DNA of 64,000 nucleotides, from assembly GCF_024207115.1 (NCBI RefSeq), contig NZ_CP100128.1, positions 186,001 to 250,000 of the forward strand, written 5' to 3'. Of the stretch, positions 27,668-36,616 are shown piece after piece (the stretch's first letter is position 1; each line of letters starts with the position of its first letter). The notes beneath the pieces were generated by a model that was not told where the DNA came from, did not search any database, and was given only the letters and a program-made list of their open reading frames with translations. The stretch comes from Chromobacterium sp. IIBBL 290-4. GTDB lineage: Bacteria > Pseudomonadota > Gammaproteobacteria > Burkholderiales > Chromobacteriaceae. A program made the translations under genes and the position numbers.

Positions 27668-29917
27668 TCATGCCCCGGCGCAATCCGCCGCCCTCAGCAA
27701 ACGGCCAGGCTGGCCGGCCAGCTCCAGCCACAGGCTTTGCGGCGGCAGGATGCGCTCGCCGTAAGGGGCCGGCTCCGCGCCGAAGTTGGCGGTCAGACGG
27801 CTGCCGTCCTCAAAGCGGGTTTGCTGCAAGGTCCGTTCGGCGTTCAGCCAGACAAATCCGGTCAAGACTTTGGTCGCCAGTTGCTCGTGCGCAGGGCGGA
27901 AGGCGCGATCTGCGCATTGCAGTCGCGGCAGCCTGGCTTTGAGGCTGGCGGCCGATAGGTGGAACAGCGGCGGCACGTTGTACAGCCACTGCGCCAGCAG
28001 ATTGTCGGCGTAGGCGTTGCTGAATTTCAGGTTGTCGTACAGCCAGTGGTTGGTGGTGACGATGGAGCCATGGAACACCGTCTGATACAGCGGCAGCCGG
28101 TAAGGCGCGGCGTAGAACAGGCTGCGATAGGGCTCCTTCAACGGCACGGACTTGAAGAAGGTTTCCGGCTGGTCGGCCGGATACCAGCGCCCCAGAAAAT
28201 ACGGCGATTTCTGGTTTTTCTGCAGATCCGGGTCGCCCCAGCCCAGCACCGGCACCTGCATGCCGTGGGCGAAGGCGATGCCCAGGCTGGTGGTCGCGTT
28301 GCCGTTTTCCGACCCCACCGGCAATTTCAAGACATCCCGCGTCCATTGCATCGACGCCTCAAAGCCCTGCGCCATTCGCGCCTGGCTGGTTTGCCGGCCC
28401 GGCGTGTAATCGTCGAAGGTCATCCCGGTGGCGTAGGCATCCAGAAACCAGCTATTGAAGCCGGTCGCCGTTTGCAGCGCCTGGACGCGGGCTTGCAGCG
28501 TGGCGCGGACGCAATCCGGGTTGGTGTAATAGCCGGATTGTTGGAAGCCGGTTTTTTTCTTGCCGTTGCGCAGGGTGATGCCGCACTGGCGATAGACCTC
28601 TTCACCCTGCTGCGCCGTCACCCAGTCGCGCCGCTCGCCGGGTTTCAGCGCCGTTTGATAGGAATCGTAGGCGCCCATCAAATAGCCGGCGCGCGCGCCC
28701 GCCGCCACCGCCTGCGGCTGCCACAACCCGCCCTCCCAGCTATCCACGCCCAGCCACAGCCGCTTGAGTCCGGCCTGCTCCAGCGCGGCTATGGTTTTGG
28801 TCGACAGGCCGCCGCCCCAGTTATCCGGCGCGGCCAGGGCAGGACCGAACAGCTTAAGCGCGTCTTCCCGCAAACCATGATAGGAGGCCGCGAGGTTTCG
28901 CCACTGCGGCTGGCCGCCTTGCCAACTGCTTCGCGCTTCGGCGGTCATCGCCTGGTTCAGCGCCTCGATCAGTTTGCGGCGCTGGTAGCGATCCGGCTGC
29001 GCAGCGGCGGCGCGCAGCACGGATTGGGATTCCGCATCGAAACGGCCGCGCAGCTTGACCGCCAGCGGATCGCCGCCGCGCAAGGCGCGCAGCAGGCTCG
29101 GCCAATCGCGCACGTCGGATTCCGCCAACAGGTCGTTGCCCCATAGATAAACATGGCTGGCGCCCAGCAATTTGGCGGTATCCGGCTGCTTGGCGATTTT
29201 GTCGGCCAGCGTCTGATAGCGCCCTTCCGCCTGCAGCCACTGCTTGTAGCGCTGCGCGCCTGACAGCGGATTGCCGTCGCCCAGATGCAAGAGCAGCGTC
29301 ATCGGCTGGTCCAGGTTCAGCGGCGTGAATTCGTGGCTCAGCATCAGGGCCAAGCCCTGCTCCTCGGCCGTGAAAGCCAGGCGGTTATTGAAAGGATTGA
29401 GCAATAGCCAGTGCAGGCTGCTTGCGCCGTAGTTCATGCCCCACAGGGGCAGGCTGAGGTTTTGCGAGGTGTCGTAGCCTTTGCCGGCGTCTTCCGGCAA
29501 AAACTCTCTCCAGGGCGAGGGGCCGGCCGGGATATAACTGCCCTCGGCCAGCGGCAGCATCAGGCCCTTGCCCATCGCCGCCGCCGGCTGGCGCAGCAGC
29601 GTCCATTCGCCCGGCGCTTTGGCGCGCGCGCTCAGCAACAGGTCATGGCCTTGCAGGCTGGCGGTCCAGCTGAGTTGGCCCTCGCCCCACTGCCAGCTGG
29701 CACTCGGTCCCGCCTGCTTCAGCGCAGACACCGCGTGCGCATCGCCCGCCGCCGTCAGCTGCCGGGCCGGGCCATCGCCGGCGCGGACGCTGAGCGCCAG
29801 CGTCGCCGGGTCCAGTTCCACCCGCCAATCCTGATTTTCCAGGCTCAAGCCCGCCCAGACCGACGAAGGCAAGGCCAGCGCCAGACAGAGCGTCAAAGTT
29901 TTCATTTTTTTCAACAT
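27668..29917 (-). CDS. Secreted glycosidase related to GH101/GH129
   Basis: A 749-residue protein with an N-terminal signal peptide (LTLCLALALPSSVWA, about residues 8-22). An N-terminal beta-sandwich region (about 25-250) is followed by a TIM-barrel-like region with VYLWGNDLL, RLWLGVDSWEG, GFNSWFLDAYATGMTFDDYTPGR and SENGNATTSLGIAFAHG, the layout of GH129 alpha-N-acetylgalactosaminidases and GH101 relatives. Likely acts in the periplasm or outside the cell on mucin-type or other O-glycans. Assignment is by motif pattern only. An in-frame ATG four codons later is also possible. Confidence 0.65.
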   Translation of the reverse strand: MLKKMKTLTLCLALALPSSVWAGLSLENQDWRVELDPATLALSVRAGDGPARQLTAAGDAHAVSALKQAGPSASWQWGEGQLSWTASLQGHDLLLSARAKAPGEWTLLRQPAAAMGKGLMLPLAEGSYIPAGPSPWREFLPEDAGKGYDTSQNLSLPLWGMNYGASSLHWLLLNPFNNRLAFTAEEQGLALMLSHEFTPLNLDQPMTLLLHLGDGNPLSGAQRYKQWLQAEGRYQTLADKIAKQPDTAKLLGASHVYLWGNDLLAESDVRDWPSLLRALRGGDPLAVKLRGRFDAESQSVLRAAAAQPDRYQRRKLIEALNQAMTAEARSSWQGGQPQWRNLAASYHGLREDALKLFGPALAAPDNWGGGLSTKTIAALEQAGLKRLWLGVDSWEGGLWQPQAVAAGARAGYLMGAYDSYQTALKPGERRDWVTAQQGEEVYRQCGITLRNGKKKTGFQQSGYYTNPDCVRATLQARVQALQTATGFNSWFLDAYATGMTFDDYTPGRQTSQARMAQGFEASMQWTRDVLKLPVGSENGNATTSLGIAFAHGMQVPVLGWGDPDLQKNQKSPYFLGRWYPADQPETFFKSVPLKEPYRSLFYAAPYRLPLYQTVFHGSIVTTNHWLYDNLKFSNAYADNLLAQWLYNVPPLFHLSAASLKARLPRLQCADRAFRPAHEQLATKVLTGFVWLNAERTLQQTRFEDGSRLTANFGAEPAPYGERILPPQSLWLELAGQPGRLLRAADCAGA

Positions 29918-30115
29918 CGTTCATTTCCCATCAACCACGGCCCGGTTCGCGCCAATATGCTTTCCTGCGCCTGCCGCAAGCAAATTCATACAGACTCGAT
30001 AGGGCGAGACAAGTTTTCACCACGATGGAAACAGAATCGATTCCCAGCCGAAAAAGGCGGGATATGACACGACTCATGGTAAGCTGCCGCCGTTTGCAAC
30101 TTGATGTTTTTCTTC

Positions 30116-31270
30116 ATGCCTGATCAGAGTTGGGATATTTTCTGCGCCGTCATCGACAACTACGGCGACATCGGCGTCGCCTGGCGGCTGGCCAAGCGGC
30201 TGTCGCGCGACTGCGGCCGCGAGACGCGGCTGTGGGTGGACGATCTGCAGAGCTTCAGCCGCATCGCGCCTGGCTTGGACCCGGCCGCGCCGCGGCAAAC
30301 GCTGGATGGCGTAGACATCCGCCACTGGCCGCAAGACCACTTTCCCGCCGACATCATTCCGCATGATGTGGTGGTGGAGGCCTTCGCCTGCCGTTTGCCA
30401 GACAGCTTTGAAGAAGCGATGGCGGCCAAGCCGGCGAAACCCGTCTGGATCAATCTGGAATACCTGTCCGCCGAAGGCTGGACCCATGGCTGCCACAAGC
30501 TGCCCTCGCCGCATCCGCGCCTGCCGCTGACCAAGCATTTCTTCTTTCCGGGCTTTGACGCCGCCAGCGGCGGCCTGATCTGCGAAGACGGGCTGATCGC
30601 CGCCCGCCAGGCCTGGCAGCAGGACGACGCCGCCGTCCAGGCCTACTGGCGCCGCCGCGGCGTGCCGGCCGTGGGCGAAAACGAGTGGAAGGTCAGCCTG
30701 TTCGCTTACGACAATCCGGCGGCGGCCAAGCTGCTGCAAGTGTGGGCCGACGGCCCGCAGCCGGTGCGCTGCCTGGTGCCGGAAGGCAAGGCGCTGCCCG
30801 CCATCGCCGCCTTGTTCGGCCACGAGCTGAAAGCCGGCGACCACGCGCTGCTGGGCCGCCTGACGGTGGACGTGCTGCCGATGAGCGATCAGGACGACTA
30901 CGACCGCCTGCTGTGGAGCTGCGATTTCAACTGCGTGCGCGGCGAAGACAGCCTGGCGCGCGCGCAATGGGCGGCTCGGCCCTTGCTGTGGCATATCTAC
31001 CCTCAAGACGACGAGGCGCACATCGCCAAGCTGGAGGCCTATCTGGCCGCCTATGGCCAGGGTTTGTCGGCGGAAACCGCAGCCGCCGTGCGCGAGCTCA
31101 ACCTGGCCTGGAACCGCGACGGCGACATGGCCGCAGCCTGGCGCAATGCCGCGCCGCGCTTGCCGGAATGGCGCCGGCATGCGGCAAACTGGCAACAGCA
31201 ATTGCTGCAAGGGGGCGATCTGGCGCAAAGACTGCTGCATTTTGTCGCCGAAGTTGCCGAAATCAGATAA
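30116..31270 (+). CDS. earP: Elongation factor P arginine rhamnosyltransferase
   Basis: A 384-residue GT-B glycosyltransferase that attaches rhamnose from dTDP-rhamnose to Arg32 of [28 protein letters not shown] is the family N-terminus, with catalytic-region Asp14 and Asp18. The C-terminal nucleotide-sugar site shows [32 protein letters not shown]. It is followed 71 bases later by efp, the usual arrangement. I chose the ATG at 30116; an upstream TTG/ATG adds MMFFF, which is not typical. Confidence 0.95.
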   Translation: MPDQSWDIFCAVIDNYGDIGVAWRLAKRLSRDCGRETRLWVDDLQSFSRIAPGLDPAAPRQTLDGVDIRHWPQDHFPADIIPHDVVVEAFACRLPDSFEEAMAAKPAKPVWINLEYLSAEGWTHGCHKLPSPHPRLPLTKHFFFPGFDAASGGLICEDGLIAARQAWQQDDAAVQAYWRRRGVPAVGENEWKVSLFAYDNPAAAKLLQVWADGPQPVRCLVPEGKALPAIAALFGHELKAGDHALLGRLTVDVLPMSDQDDYDRLLWSCDFNCVRGEDSLARAQWAARPLLWHIYPQDDEAHIAKLEAYLAAYGQGLSAETAAAVRELNLAWNRDGDMAAAWRNAAPRLPEWRRHAANWQQQLLQGGDLAQRLLHFVAEVAEIR

Positions 31271-31341
31271 AATGCGGCGTTTCTGTCGGAAAGCCCTTTC
31301 GGTTTTCCGCTGTTAATTCAAGAGTTTGGGACTCATACGCA

Positions 31342-31905
31342 ATGAAAACCGCACAAGAACTGCGCGCTGGTAACGTATTCATGGTCGGCAACGACCCGAT
31401 GGTTGTTCAGAAAGCTGAATTCAGCAAGTCCGGCCGCAACGCTTCCGTTGTGAAGATGAAGATGAAGAACCTGCTGACCGGCACCGGCACCGAAACCGTA
31501 TACCGCGCCGACGACAAGTTCGACGTAGTGGTGCTGGACCGCAAGGACTGCACCTACTCCTACTTCGCCGACCCGATGTACGTGTTCATGGACTCCGACT
31601 TCAACCAATACGAAGTGGAAGCCGACAACCTGGGCGACACCATCAACTTCATCGTTGACGGCATGGAAGACGTTTGCCAGGTTACCTTCTACGACGGCAA
31701 GGCCATCTCCGTAGAACTGCCGACCACCGTGATCCGCGAAGTGGAATACACCGAGCCGGCCGTGCGCGGCGACACCTCGGGCAAGGTTCTGAAGCCGGCT
31801 CGCCTGGTAGGCACCACCTTCGAAGTTCAGGTTCCGGCCTTCGTTGTCACCGGCGAAAAGATCGAAATCGACACCCGCACCAACGAATTCAAGAAGCGCG
31901 CCTAA
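31342..31905 (+). CDS. efp: Translation elongation factor P (arginine-32 type)
   Basis: A 187-residue factor that rescues ribosomes stalled at polyproline. The tip loop is SKSGRNAS with Arg32 in place of Lys34, marking it as the rhamnosylated class modified by EarP. Three beta domains are intact, ending TNEFKKRA. The codon use is strongly optimised compared with earP, as for an abundant translation protein. Confidence 0.98.
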   Translation: MKTAQELRAGNVFMVGNDPMVVQKAEFSKSGRNASVVKMKMKNLLTGTGTETVYRADDKFDVVVLDRKDCTYSYFADPMYVFMDSDFNQYEVEADNLGDTINFIVDGMEDVCQVTFYDGKAISVELPTTVIREVEYTEPAVRGDTSGKVLKPARLVGTTFEVQVPAFVVTGEKIEIDTRTNEFKKRA

Positions 31906-31929
31906 GCTCTTCCTGACCGTTGTGCCCGC

Positions 31930-31960
31930 AAAAGCGCCCGAAACCGGGCGCTTTTGTTTT
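31930..31960 (+). terminator. Intrinsic terminator after efp
   Basis: AAAAGCGCCCG and CGGGCGCTTTT pair over 11 bases around a short loop, followed by GTTTT. It lies 25 bases past the efp stop. Confidence 0.9.
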
Positions 31961-31964
31961 GGCC

Positions 31965-32185
31965 TCGCCCCCTCTCCCCAACCCCTCTCCCGCGAGGGGA
32001 GAGGGGCTGTAAGGCGGATGCCCCGCATGCGGGGCGATCCGCCGCCAACGCCGCCGACTCCCACCGCTCCTCCCTCACCCATCATCACCGATCCCTATCA
32101 CTCATCACGCCCTACCTACTATCCACTACTCGCCCTTTGCGTTGGCCTCGCCCCTCTTCCTCCCTCTCCCGCAAGGGGGCGGGTA
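31965..32185. repeat. REP-like palindromic repeats
   Basis: CCCCTCTCCC-GCGA-GGGGAGAGGGG (about 31983-32007) is a strong hairpin. Right after it, GGCGGAT...ATCCGCC encloses GCCCCGCATGCGGGGC, a nested palindrome (about 32013-32043). A related, shorter copy (CCTCGCCCC...CCCTCTCCCGCAAGGGGGCGGG) occurs at about 32145-32184. The remainder of 31960-32345 is C-rich, simple sequence with no gene. These look like intergenic REP/BIME elements. Confidence 0.6.
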
Positions 32186-32345
32186 TCCTGAGCACTGGGC
32201 AATTCGCCTTCAAACGACGAAAGCAAGCGGCATGCCGCCTATCCAACCGTGTGCCTTAAGACTTCCAGCCTCCCACGAAAATGCAAATTGAATAAATATT
32301 GCCAATGGCGATAATCTCTCCCATGACCACTCAGAAAGCCCACAC

Positions 32346-32800
32346 ATGCATGTCGCGCTCGAAACATCCAGGCAGACCGAAGCCATGGAGCTCATCGCCG
32401 AGCTGGACGCCTATCAAGACACGCTCTATCCCGCCGAAGCGCGCTATGCGCTCAACCTTGACGCCCTGGCTCAAGATCATGTGCTGTTCGCCGTAGCGCG
32501 GACCGAACATGGCCACGCCGTAGGCTGCGGCGCAATGGTCCTCAACTGCGGTTACGGCGAAGTCAAACGCATGTACGTCCGCCCTGAGGCGCGCGGCACA
32601 TCCTCGACAAGCTGGAAACCACCGCCCGCGCTCGCGGCTGTCCCGTCGCCATGCTCGAAACCGGTCCCTATCAAGCAGAAGCTCTGGCTTTCTACGCCCG
32701 GCAAGGCTATGCCGTTTGCGGTCCTTTCGGCGACTACCCGGCCCACCCCTTGAGCGTATTCATGCGCAAATGTCTCACTGAGGCAGGCGCACCGTCTTGA
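32346..32800 (+). pseudogene. GNAT acetyltransferase broken by a frameshift
   Basis: The first about 85 residues (LIAELDAYQDTLYPAEARYAL through GYGEVKRMYVRPEARG) form the start of a YitH/RimI-like GNAT domain. After RPEARG the frame shifts: the continuation ILDKLETTARARGCPVAMLETG, ALAFYARQGYAVCGPFGDYP and LSVFMRKCL lies in another frame and ends at TGA 32798-32800. The missing piece corresponds to the GLGR acetyl-CoA loop, so a small deletion (about 13-16 bases, inferred) removed the cofactor site. The gene product should be inactive. Confidence 0.75.
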
Positions 32801-32978
32801 TCCATGGGCAGGCGGCGCTTTACTCATGCGCCCCGCACGACCAGCGCCGCCTCCCCTCCACCCCGCAATTCCGCAGCGCGGATTTCCGCTCCCAACTGGA
32901 AAAAAACCAGCTACAAGCGGCCGGCTCCCTTGCTTACAGTAGTCCTCGACCCTACTGCCAACTCAACGGAAACCCGCC

Positions 32979-33311
32979 ATGTCCCACTCCGTACTGTCCC
33001 CCGAACACGCCCAGCAACAAATAGACGCGCTGAGCGGCCAAGTGCTGGCTCGCGTCCCAGCGCTGCTGGACGCCGCCGGCAAATGCCTGAGCGACAGCCA
33101 GCAGCTGAAGCTGGAGTCCCATGTGCGCGCCATGGCGCGCCGCTCGCTGACCGGCGAGGGCCTGCCGGATTTCGACCGCTCGCTGTTCGACGAGATTTCG
33201 CCCGTCGCGATGCGCTTGTCCCAGGACGTGGTCGCGCTGTTCGGCAACCTGCCGTCCGACGAGGCGCTGCTGCTGTCCATCCATTTCGAAATGGCCCAGA
33301 ACCAGGCCTGA
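32979..33311 (+). CDS. Small PRD-domain protein (EF_0829/AHA_3910 type)
   Basis: A 110-residue soluble helical protein. DSQQLKLESHVRAMARRSLTGEGLPDFDRSLFDEISPVAMRLSQDVVALFG resembles a PTS regulation domain (PRD), normally part of antiterminators, here free-standing. It is the first gene of a nine-gene same-strand cluster. The family is known only from this cluster type in Enterococcus, Aeromonas and others. It may be a phosphorylation-responsive partner of the cluster's BglG-type regulator; no role has been shown. The ATG at 32979 lacks a strong ribosome site. Confidence 0.72.
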   Translation: MSHSVLSPEHAQQQIDALSGQVLARVPALLDAAGKCLSDSQQLKLESHVRAMARRSLTGEGLPDFDRSLFDEISPVAMRLSQDVVALFGNLPSDEALLLSIHFEMAQNQA

Positions 33312-33331
33312 TCCGCCGCAAGGAGAATGCA

Positions 33332-33694
33332 ATGCGCCAAATTACCGTAGTGATTGGAGACCGCCTGGGCAAGGGCCAGAAAGTGGCGGCCGGCGTGGAG
33401 CAGGCCAGCGGCCGCGCGGTGGTGATTCCCGGCATGGCCGCCGACATGAAGCTCGGCGACGTGATGAAGGCGGAAAACGCCCAGCTGGGCATCTCCTTCT
33501 GCGGCAGCGGCGGCGCCGGCGCCATCACCGCCCAGACCAAGCACGGCTACAAGGCCCGTTACGGCATGCGCTCGATCGAGGAAGGCGTCACCGCCATCGA
33601 GGAGGGCTACAACGTGCTCGGCTTCGGCTTCATGGACAAGGAGGAACTGGGCCAGCGCCTGGTGGCCGCCTATTTAAAGAAGCACGGCGGCTGA
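33332..33694 (+). CDS. Glycine-rich SFCGS family protein
   Basis: A 120-residue small soluble protein. It begins with a beta-strand and Gly/Lys loop (ITVVIGDRLGKGQKVAAG) and carries the family motif LGISFCGSGGAGAI with Cys57, then KHGYKARYGMRSIEEGV. Size, the early strand-loop and the exposed Cys loosely recall a PTS EIIB, whose Cys is phosphorylated, but this is only an analogy. AAGGAG precedes the ATG. It is co-transcribed with DUF4312, DUF4311 and DUF4310 genes, so a role in a membrane complex is plausible. Confidence 0.75.
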   Translation: MRQITVVIGDRLGKGQKVAAGVEQASGRAVVIPGMAADMKLGDVMKAENAQLGISFCGSGGAGAITAQTKHGYKARYGMRSIEEGVTAIEEGYNVLGFGFMDKEELGQRLVAAYLKKHGG

Positions 33695-33695
33695 T

Positions 33696-34028
33696 ATGAA
33701 ACAAACCTTCCTCGCCACCGTGCAGGTGTCCGGCCAGGGCGACAGCAAGGCGCAGGCCTTCGCCGACGCGCTGTCCAAGGTGCAGCGCGCCGTGCTGGGA
33801 CAGAGCGACAAGGTGCTGCTGCGCATCGAGCCGCATGAGGTCCAAGTGATCCATGCCGAACAGGCGACGACGACCGAGCGCTTCCTCTTCCTGTTCCTGC
33901 CGCGCGAACGCACCCGCTACTCGGTGGCGCTGGAAGTCACGGCGCAGGTCTCCGCCATCGATGCCGACAGCGTGGCCTTCGCCCCCGTTCCACCCCGCTC
34001 CTTCACGAGGACGCGCCCATGTTCCTGA
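33696..34028 (+). CDS. DUF4312 family protein
   Basis: A 110-residue soluble protein starting one base after the previous stop. It alternates strands and helices (TFLATVQVSGQGDSKAQAFADALSKVQ, VLLRIEPHEVQVIHAEQ, ERFLFLFLPRERTRYSVALEVTAQV). No catalytic motif is evident. Its end overlaps the DUF4311 start by 10 bases, indicating tight coupling and probably a fixed complex. The family is known only from this conserved gene set; function unknown. Confidence 0.75.
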   Translation: MKQTFLATVQVSGQGDSKAQAFADALSKVQRAVLGQSDKVLLRIEPHEVQVIHAEQATTTERFLFLFLPRERTRYSVALEVTAQVSAIDADSVAFAPVPPRSFTRTRPCS

Positions 34029-34792
34029 CCATACTCCTCAAATCGCTGGCGATAGGCGGCCTGGTCGGCACCGCCGTCGGCGCCGGCGCCGCCCGCATGT
34101 TCCACGCGCCCACCACCCAGGGCATGGGCGCCTTCCGCACGCTGGGCGAGCTTAACTCCTGCGAGGGCGATCCGGCCTCGCACTTCTCCTTCGGCCTGGG
34201 CTTTTTCTTCAACGCCTGGGCATCCTCCGTAGCCGCCGGCGCCTTCACCCAAGACATAGACCACCGCATCATCCCGCACTGGGGCGCGGCGGCGCTGCTG
34301 TCGCGCAACCGCAACCTGGCCGAAACGCTGCACAACCCCAAGAAGATGGCCCTGGTCTGCGGCCTGATCGGCATGCTGGTGGTGGCTTTCCTCAATACCA
34401 CCGCTTCCGCCGTGCCGGCAGCGCTGCAGATCACCGCGGTCAAGGTGCTGGTGCCGGCGGCCAATCTGCTGGTCAACATCATCATGCCGGTGATCTTCTG
34501 GCTGGCCGCCATCGAGGCCGGCAAGCGCTCCGGCTTCTGGGGCACCATCTTCGGCGGCCTGGCCCAGTTGATCATGGGCAACGCCGTGCCCGGCCTGGTA
34601 CTGGGCATCCTGATCGGCAAGGGCGTGGATGACGGCGGCTGGAACCGCATCACCAAGGTGATGATGGGCGCCATCGTCGCCCTGTTCCTGATGAGCGCTT
34701 TCTTCCGCGGCTTCGACTTGAAGATGCTGGAGTCCTTCCGCCTGGCTGCGCCCGACTGGCTGCATGCCTTCCACCACGCCGTGCGCGGCTGA
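34019..34792 (+). CDS. DUF4311 family membrane protein
   Basis: A 257-residue inner-membrane protein with about six to seven hydrophobic segments (for example LLKSLAIGGLVGTAVGAGAARMF, LVCGLIGMLVVAFLNTTASAV, LVNIIMPVIFWLAAIEAG, MMGAIVALFLMSAFF). A Gly-rich reentrant-like part (GFWGTIFGGLAQLIMGNAVPGLVLGILIGKGVDDGGW) and a conserved FHAPTTQGMGAFRTLGELNSCEGDPASHFSFG-type loop suggest a channel or permease. It pairs with DUF4310 next door; together they replace the PTS permease found beside dgaE/dgaF in Salmonella. Confidence 0.78.
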   Translation: MFLTILLKSLAIGGLVGTAVGAGAARMFHAPTTQGMGAFRTLGELNSCEGDPASHFSFGLGFFFNAWASSVAAGAFTQDIDHRIIPHWGAAALLSRNRNLAETLHNPKKMALVCGLIGMLVVAFLNTTASAVPAALQITAVKVLVPAANLLVNIIMPVIFWLAAIEAGKRSGFWGTIFGGLAQLIMGNAVPGLVLGILIGKGVDDGGWNRITKVMMGAIVALFLMSAFFRGFDLKMLESFRLAAPDWLHAFHHAVRG

Positions 34793-34809
34793 TAGACAGG
34801 AGACTGAGC

Positions 34810-35472
34810 ATGGACGACGTGCAAATCGACGAGCTGAAGCGCAACTTCTGGTACGCGGACTGGAGTTTCCCGCTGCTGGTGGCGCTGCTGTCCTCCGGCG
34901 TGTTCGCCGGCACCCATATGTACTACGTGTACGGCATCGGCGCCTTCAACGAGGTGGCCTTCGTCTCTATGCTGCGCTCCGGCATAGACACCGGCGTCTA
35001 CGGCGCGGTGGCCGCCTTCGGCGCCAGCTTCCTGTTCGCCCGGGTGATAGAGGGCTCGCTGGTGGGCATCCTGGACATAGGCGGCGCCATCATGACCGGC
35101 GTCGGCCTGGGCATCCCCGCCATGTTCCTCGGCGCCGGCGTGCTATGGCCGGTGGAGAACTTCTTCGGCGCGCTGCTCACCGGCTTCGCCGCCGGCCTGG
35201 CCATAGGCGCGGCCATCATCCTGGCGCGCAAGTTCACCATCAACCAGGGCAACTCCACTTTCGGCGCGGACGTGATGATGGGAGCGGGCAATTCGTCCGG
35301 CCGCTTCCTCGGCCCGCTGATCATCCTGTCCGCCATCGCCGCCTCCATTCCCATCGGCATCGGCTCGCTGCTGGGCGCGCTGGCCTTCTACTTATGGGGC
35401 AAGCCCATCACCGGCGGCGCCATCCTGGGCGCGATGCTGTTCGGCGCGCTGTTCCCGGTCGCCCTGGCCTGA
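34810..35472 (+). CDS. DUF4310 family membrane protein
   Basis: A 220-residue membrane protein with about five hydrophobic, Gly/Ala-rich segments (PLLVALLSSGVFAGTHMYYV, AVAAFGASFLFARVIEGSLVGILDIGGAI, LLTGFAAGLAIGAAIILARK, LIILSAIAASIPIGIGSLLGALAFYLWG). A loop with FGADVMMGAGNSSGRFLGP is distinctive. AGGAGA precedes the ATG. It is probably the second integral subunit of the unknown DUF4310-DUF4312 complex; transport is inferred from topology only. Confidence 0.78.
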   Translation: MDDVQIDELKRNFWYADWSFPLLVALLSSGVFAGTHMYYVYGIGAFNEVAFVSMLRSGIDTGVYGAVAAFGASFLFARVIEGSLVGILDIGGAIMTGVGLGIPAMFLGAGVLWPVENFFGALLTGFAAGLAIGAAIILARKFTINQGNSTFGADVMMGAGNSSGRFLGPLIILSAIAASIPIGIGSLLGALAFYLWGKPITGGAILGAMLFGALFPVALA

Positions 35473-35482
35473 CGGAGACGCC

Positions 35483-36616
35483 ATGTACGATCTGATCATT
35501 CGCCAAGCCCGCCTGCCCGATGGCGAGCTGGCCGACATCGCCGCGGCCGGCGGCCGCATCGCCGCCATCGGCCGGGTGGACGGCCCCGCCCGACGCGCGC
35601 TGGAGCTGGCCGGCCGCCATTATCTCAGCGCCGGCTGGATAGACGGCCATGTGCATTGCTTCCCGGAGTCGCCCATCTACCGCGACGCGCCGGACGCGGT
35701 GGGCATAGCCGGCGGCGTCACCACCGTGGTGGACGCCGGCAGCGCCGGCGTCGACGACATCGCCCGCTTCCGCCGCCATGCCGATGCCGCCCGCACCGAG
35801 GTGCGCGCGCTGCTCAATATCTCGCGCATCGGCCTGGCCACCCAGCATGAGCTGGCGGATCTGGCCGATGTGGACCTGCCGCTGGCCCTGGCCGCCATCC
35901 GCCAGCATCAGGGCTTTGTCGTCGGACTGAAGGCCCGCCTCAGCGGTAGCGTGGTCGGCCAGAACGGCCTGGCCCCGCTGGTCTTGGCCAAGGACATGCA
36001 ACGCCAGGCCGGCGGCCTGCCGCTGATGGTGCACGTGGGCAATACGCCGCCGGAGCTGGACGACATCGCCGACTTGCTGGAGTCGGGCGACATCCTGACC
36101 CACTGCTTCAACGGCAAGCCCAACCGCATCCTGGACGGCCAGGCGCGGCTGCGCCGCGGCATCGTCGCCGCCATCGAGCGCGGCGTCTTGCTGGACGTGG
36201 GCCACGGCAGCGCCAGCTTCAGCTTCGAGGTGGCGCGCGCCGCGCTGGCGCAGGGCATTTATCCGCACACCATCAGCTCCGACATCTACTGCCGCAACCG
36301 CGTGTCCGGCCCGGTATACGGCCTGGGCCACGTGATGTCCAAGTTCCTGGCGCTGGGCATGCCGCTGCCGCGGCTGATCGATTGCGTGACCGCCCGCGCC
36401 GCCGACGCGCTGCGCCTGCCCGGCAAGGGCCGGCTGGCCATCGGCGCCGACGCCGATTTCACCATTTTCGACCTCGCCGCTTGCGACGCCGTCCTCGCCG
36501 ACAGCGAAGGCGGCAGCCTGCCGGCCTCGCAAACGCTGCGCCCGCTGGCCGCCATCGTCGCCGGCAAGGTGTGGCCCACAGCAGAAGGGAAAAGCCATCA
36601 TGTCTTCCATCCATGA
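35483..36616 (+). CDS. Amidohydrolase of the EF_0837/AHA_3915 type
   Basis: A 377-residue metal-dependent hydrolase with the dihydroorotase/N-acyl-amino-acid deacylase fold. The metal ligands look complete: DGHVH (His56, His58), a probable carboxylated Lys150 (VVGLKARLSG), His184 (LMVHVGN), His207 (ILTHCFNG) and Asp267 (ISSDIYCRN). Such enzymes cleave an amide or lactam bond. The gene is followed by the DgaE-like gene with a 17-base overlap, so it probably produces the free-amine substrate of that enzyme. Confidence 0.83.
   Translation: MYDLIIRQARLPDGELADIAAAGGRIAAIGRVDGPARRALELAGRHYLSAGWIDGHVHCFPESPIYRDAPDAVGIAGGVTTVVDAGSAGVDDIARFRRHADAARTEVRALLNISRIGLATQHELADLADVDLPLALAAIRQHQGFVVGLKARLSGSVVGQNGLAPLVLAKDMQRQAGGLPLMVHVGNTPPELDDIADLLESGDILTHCFNGKPNRILDGQARLRRGIVAAIERGVLLDVGHGSASFSFEVARAALAQGIYPHTISSDIYCRNRVSGPVYGLGHVMSKFLALGMPLPRLIDCVTARAADALRLPGKGRLAIGADADFTIFDLAACDAVLADSEGGSLPASQTLRPLAAIVAGKVWPTAEGKSHHVFHP

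Noticed and set aside
27503..29917. Possible cas genes beside the CRISPR leader
   Set aside because: The only gene there encodes a signal-peptide-bearing glycosidase; no Cas protein motifs occur on either strand.
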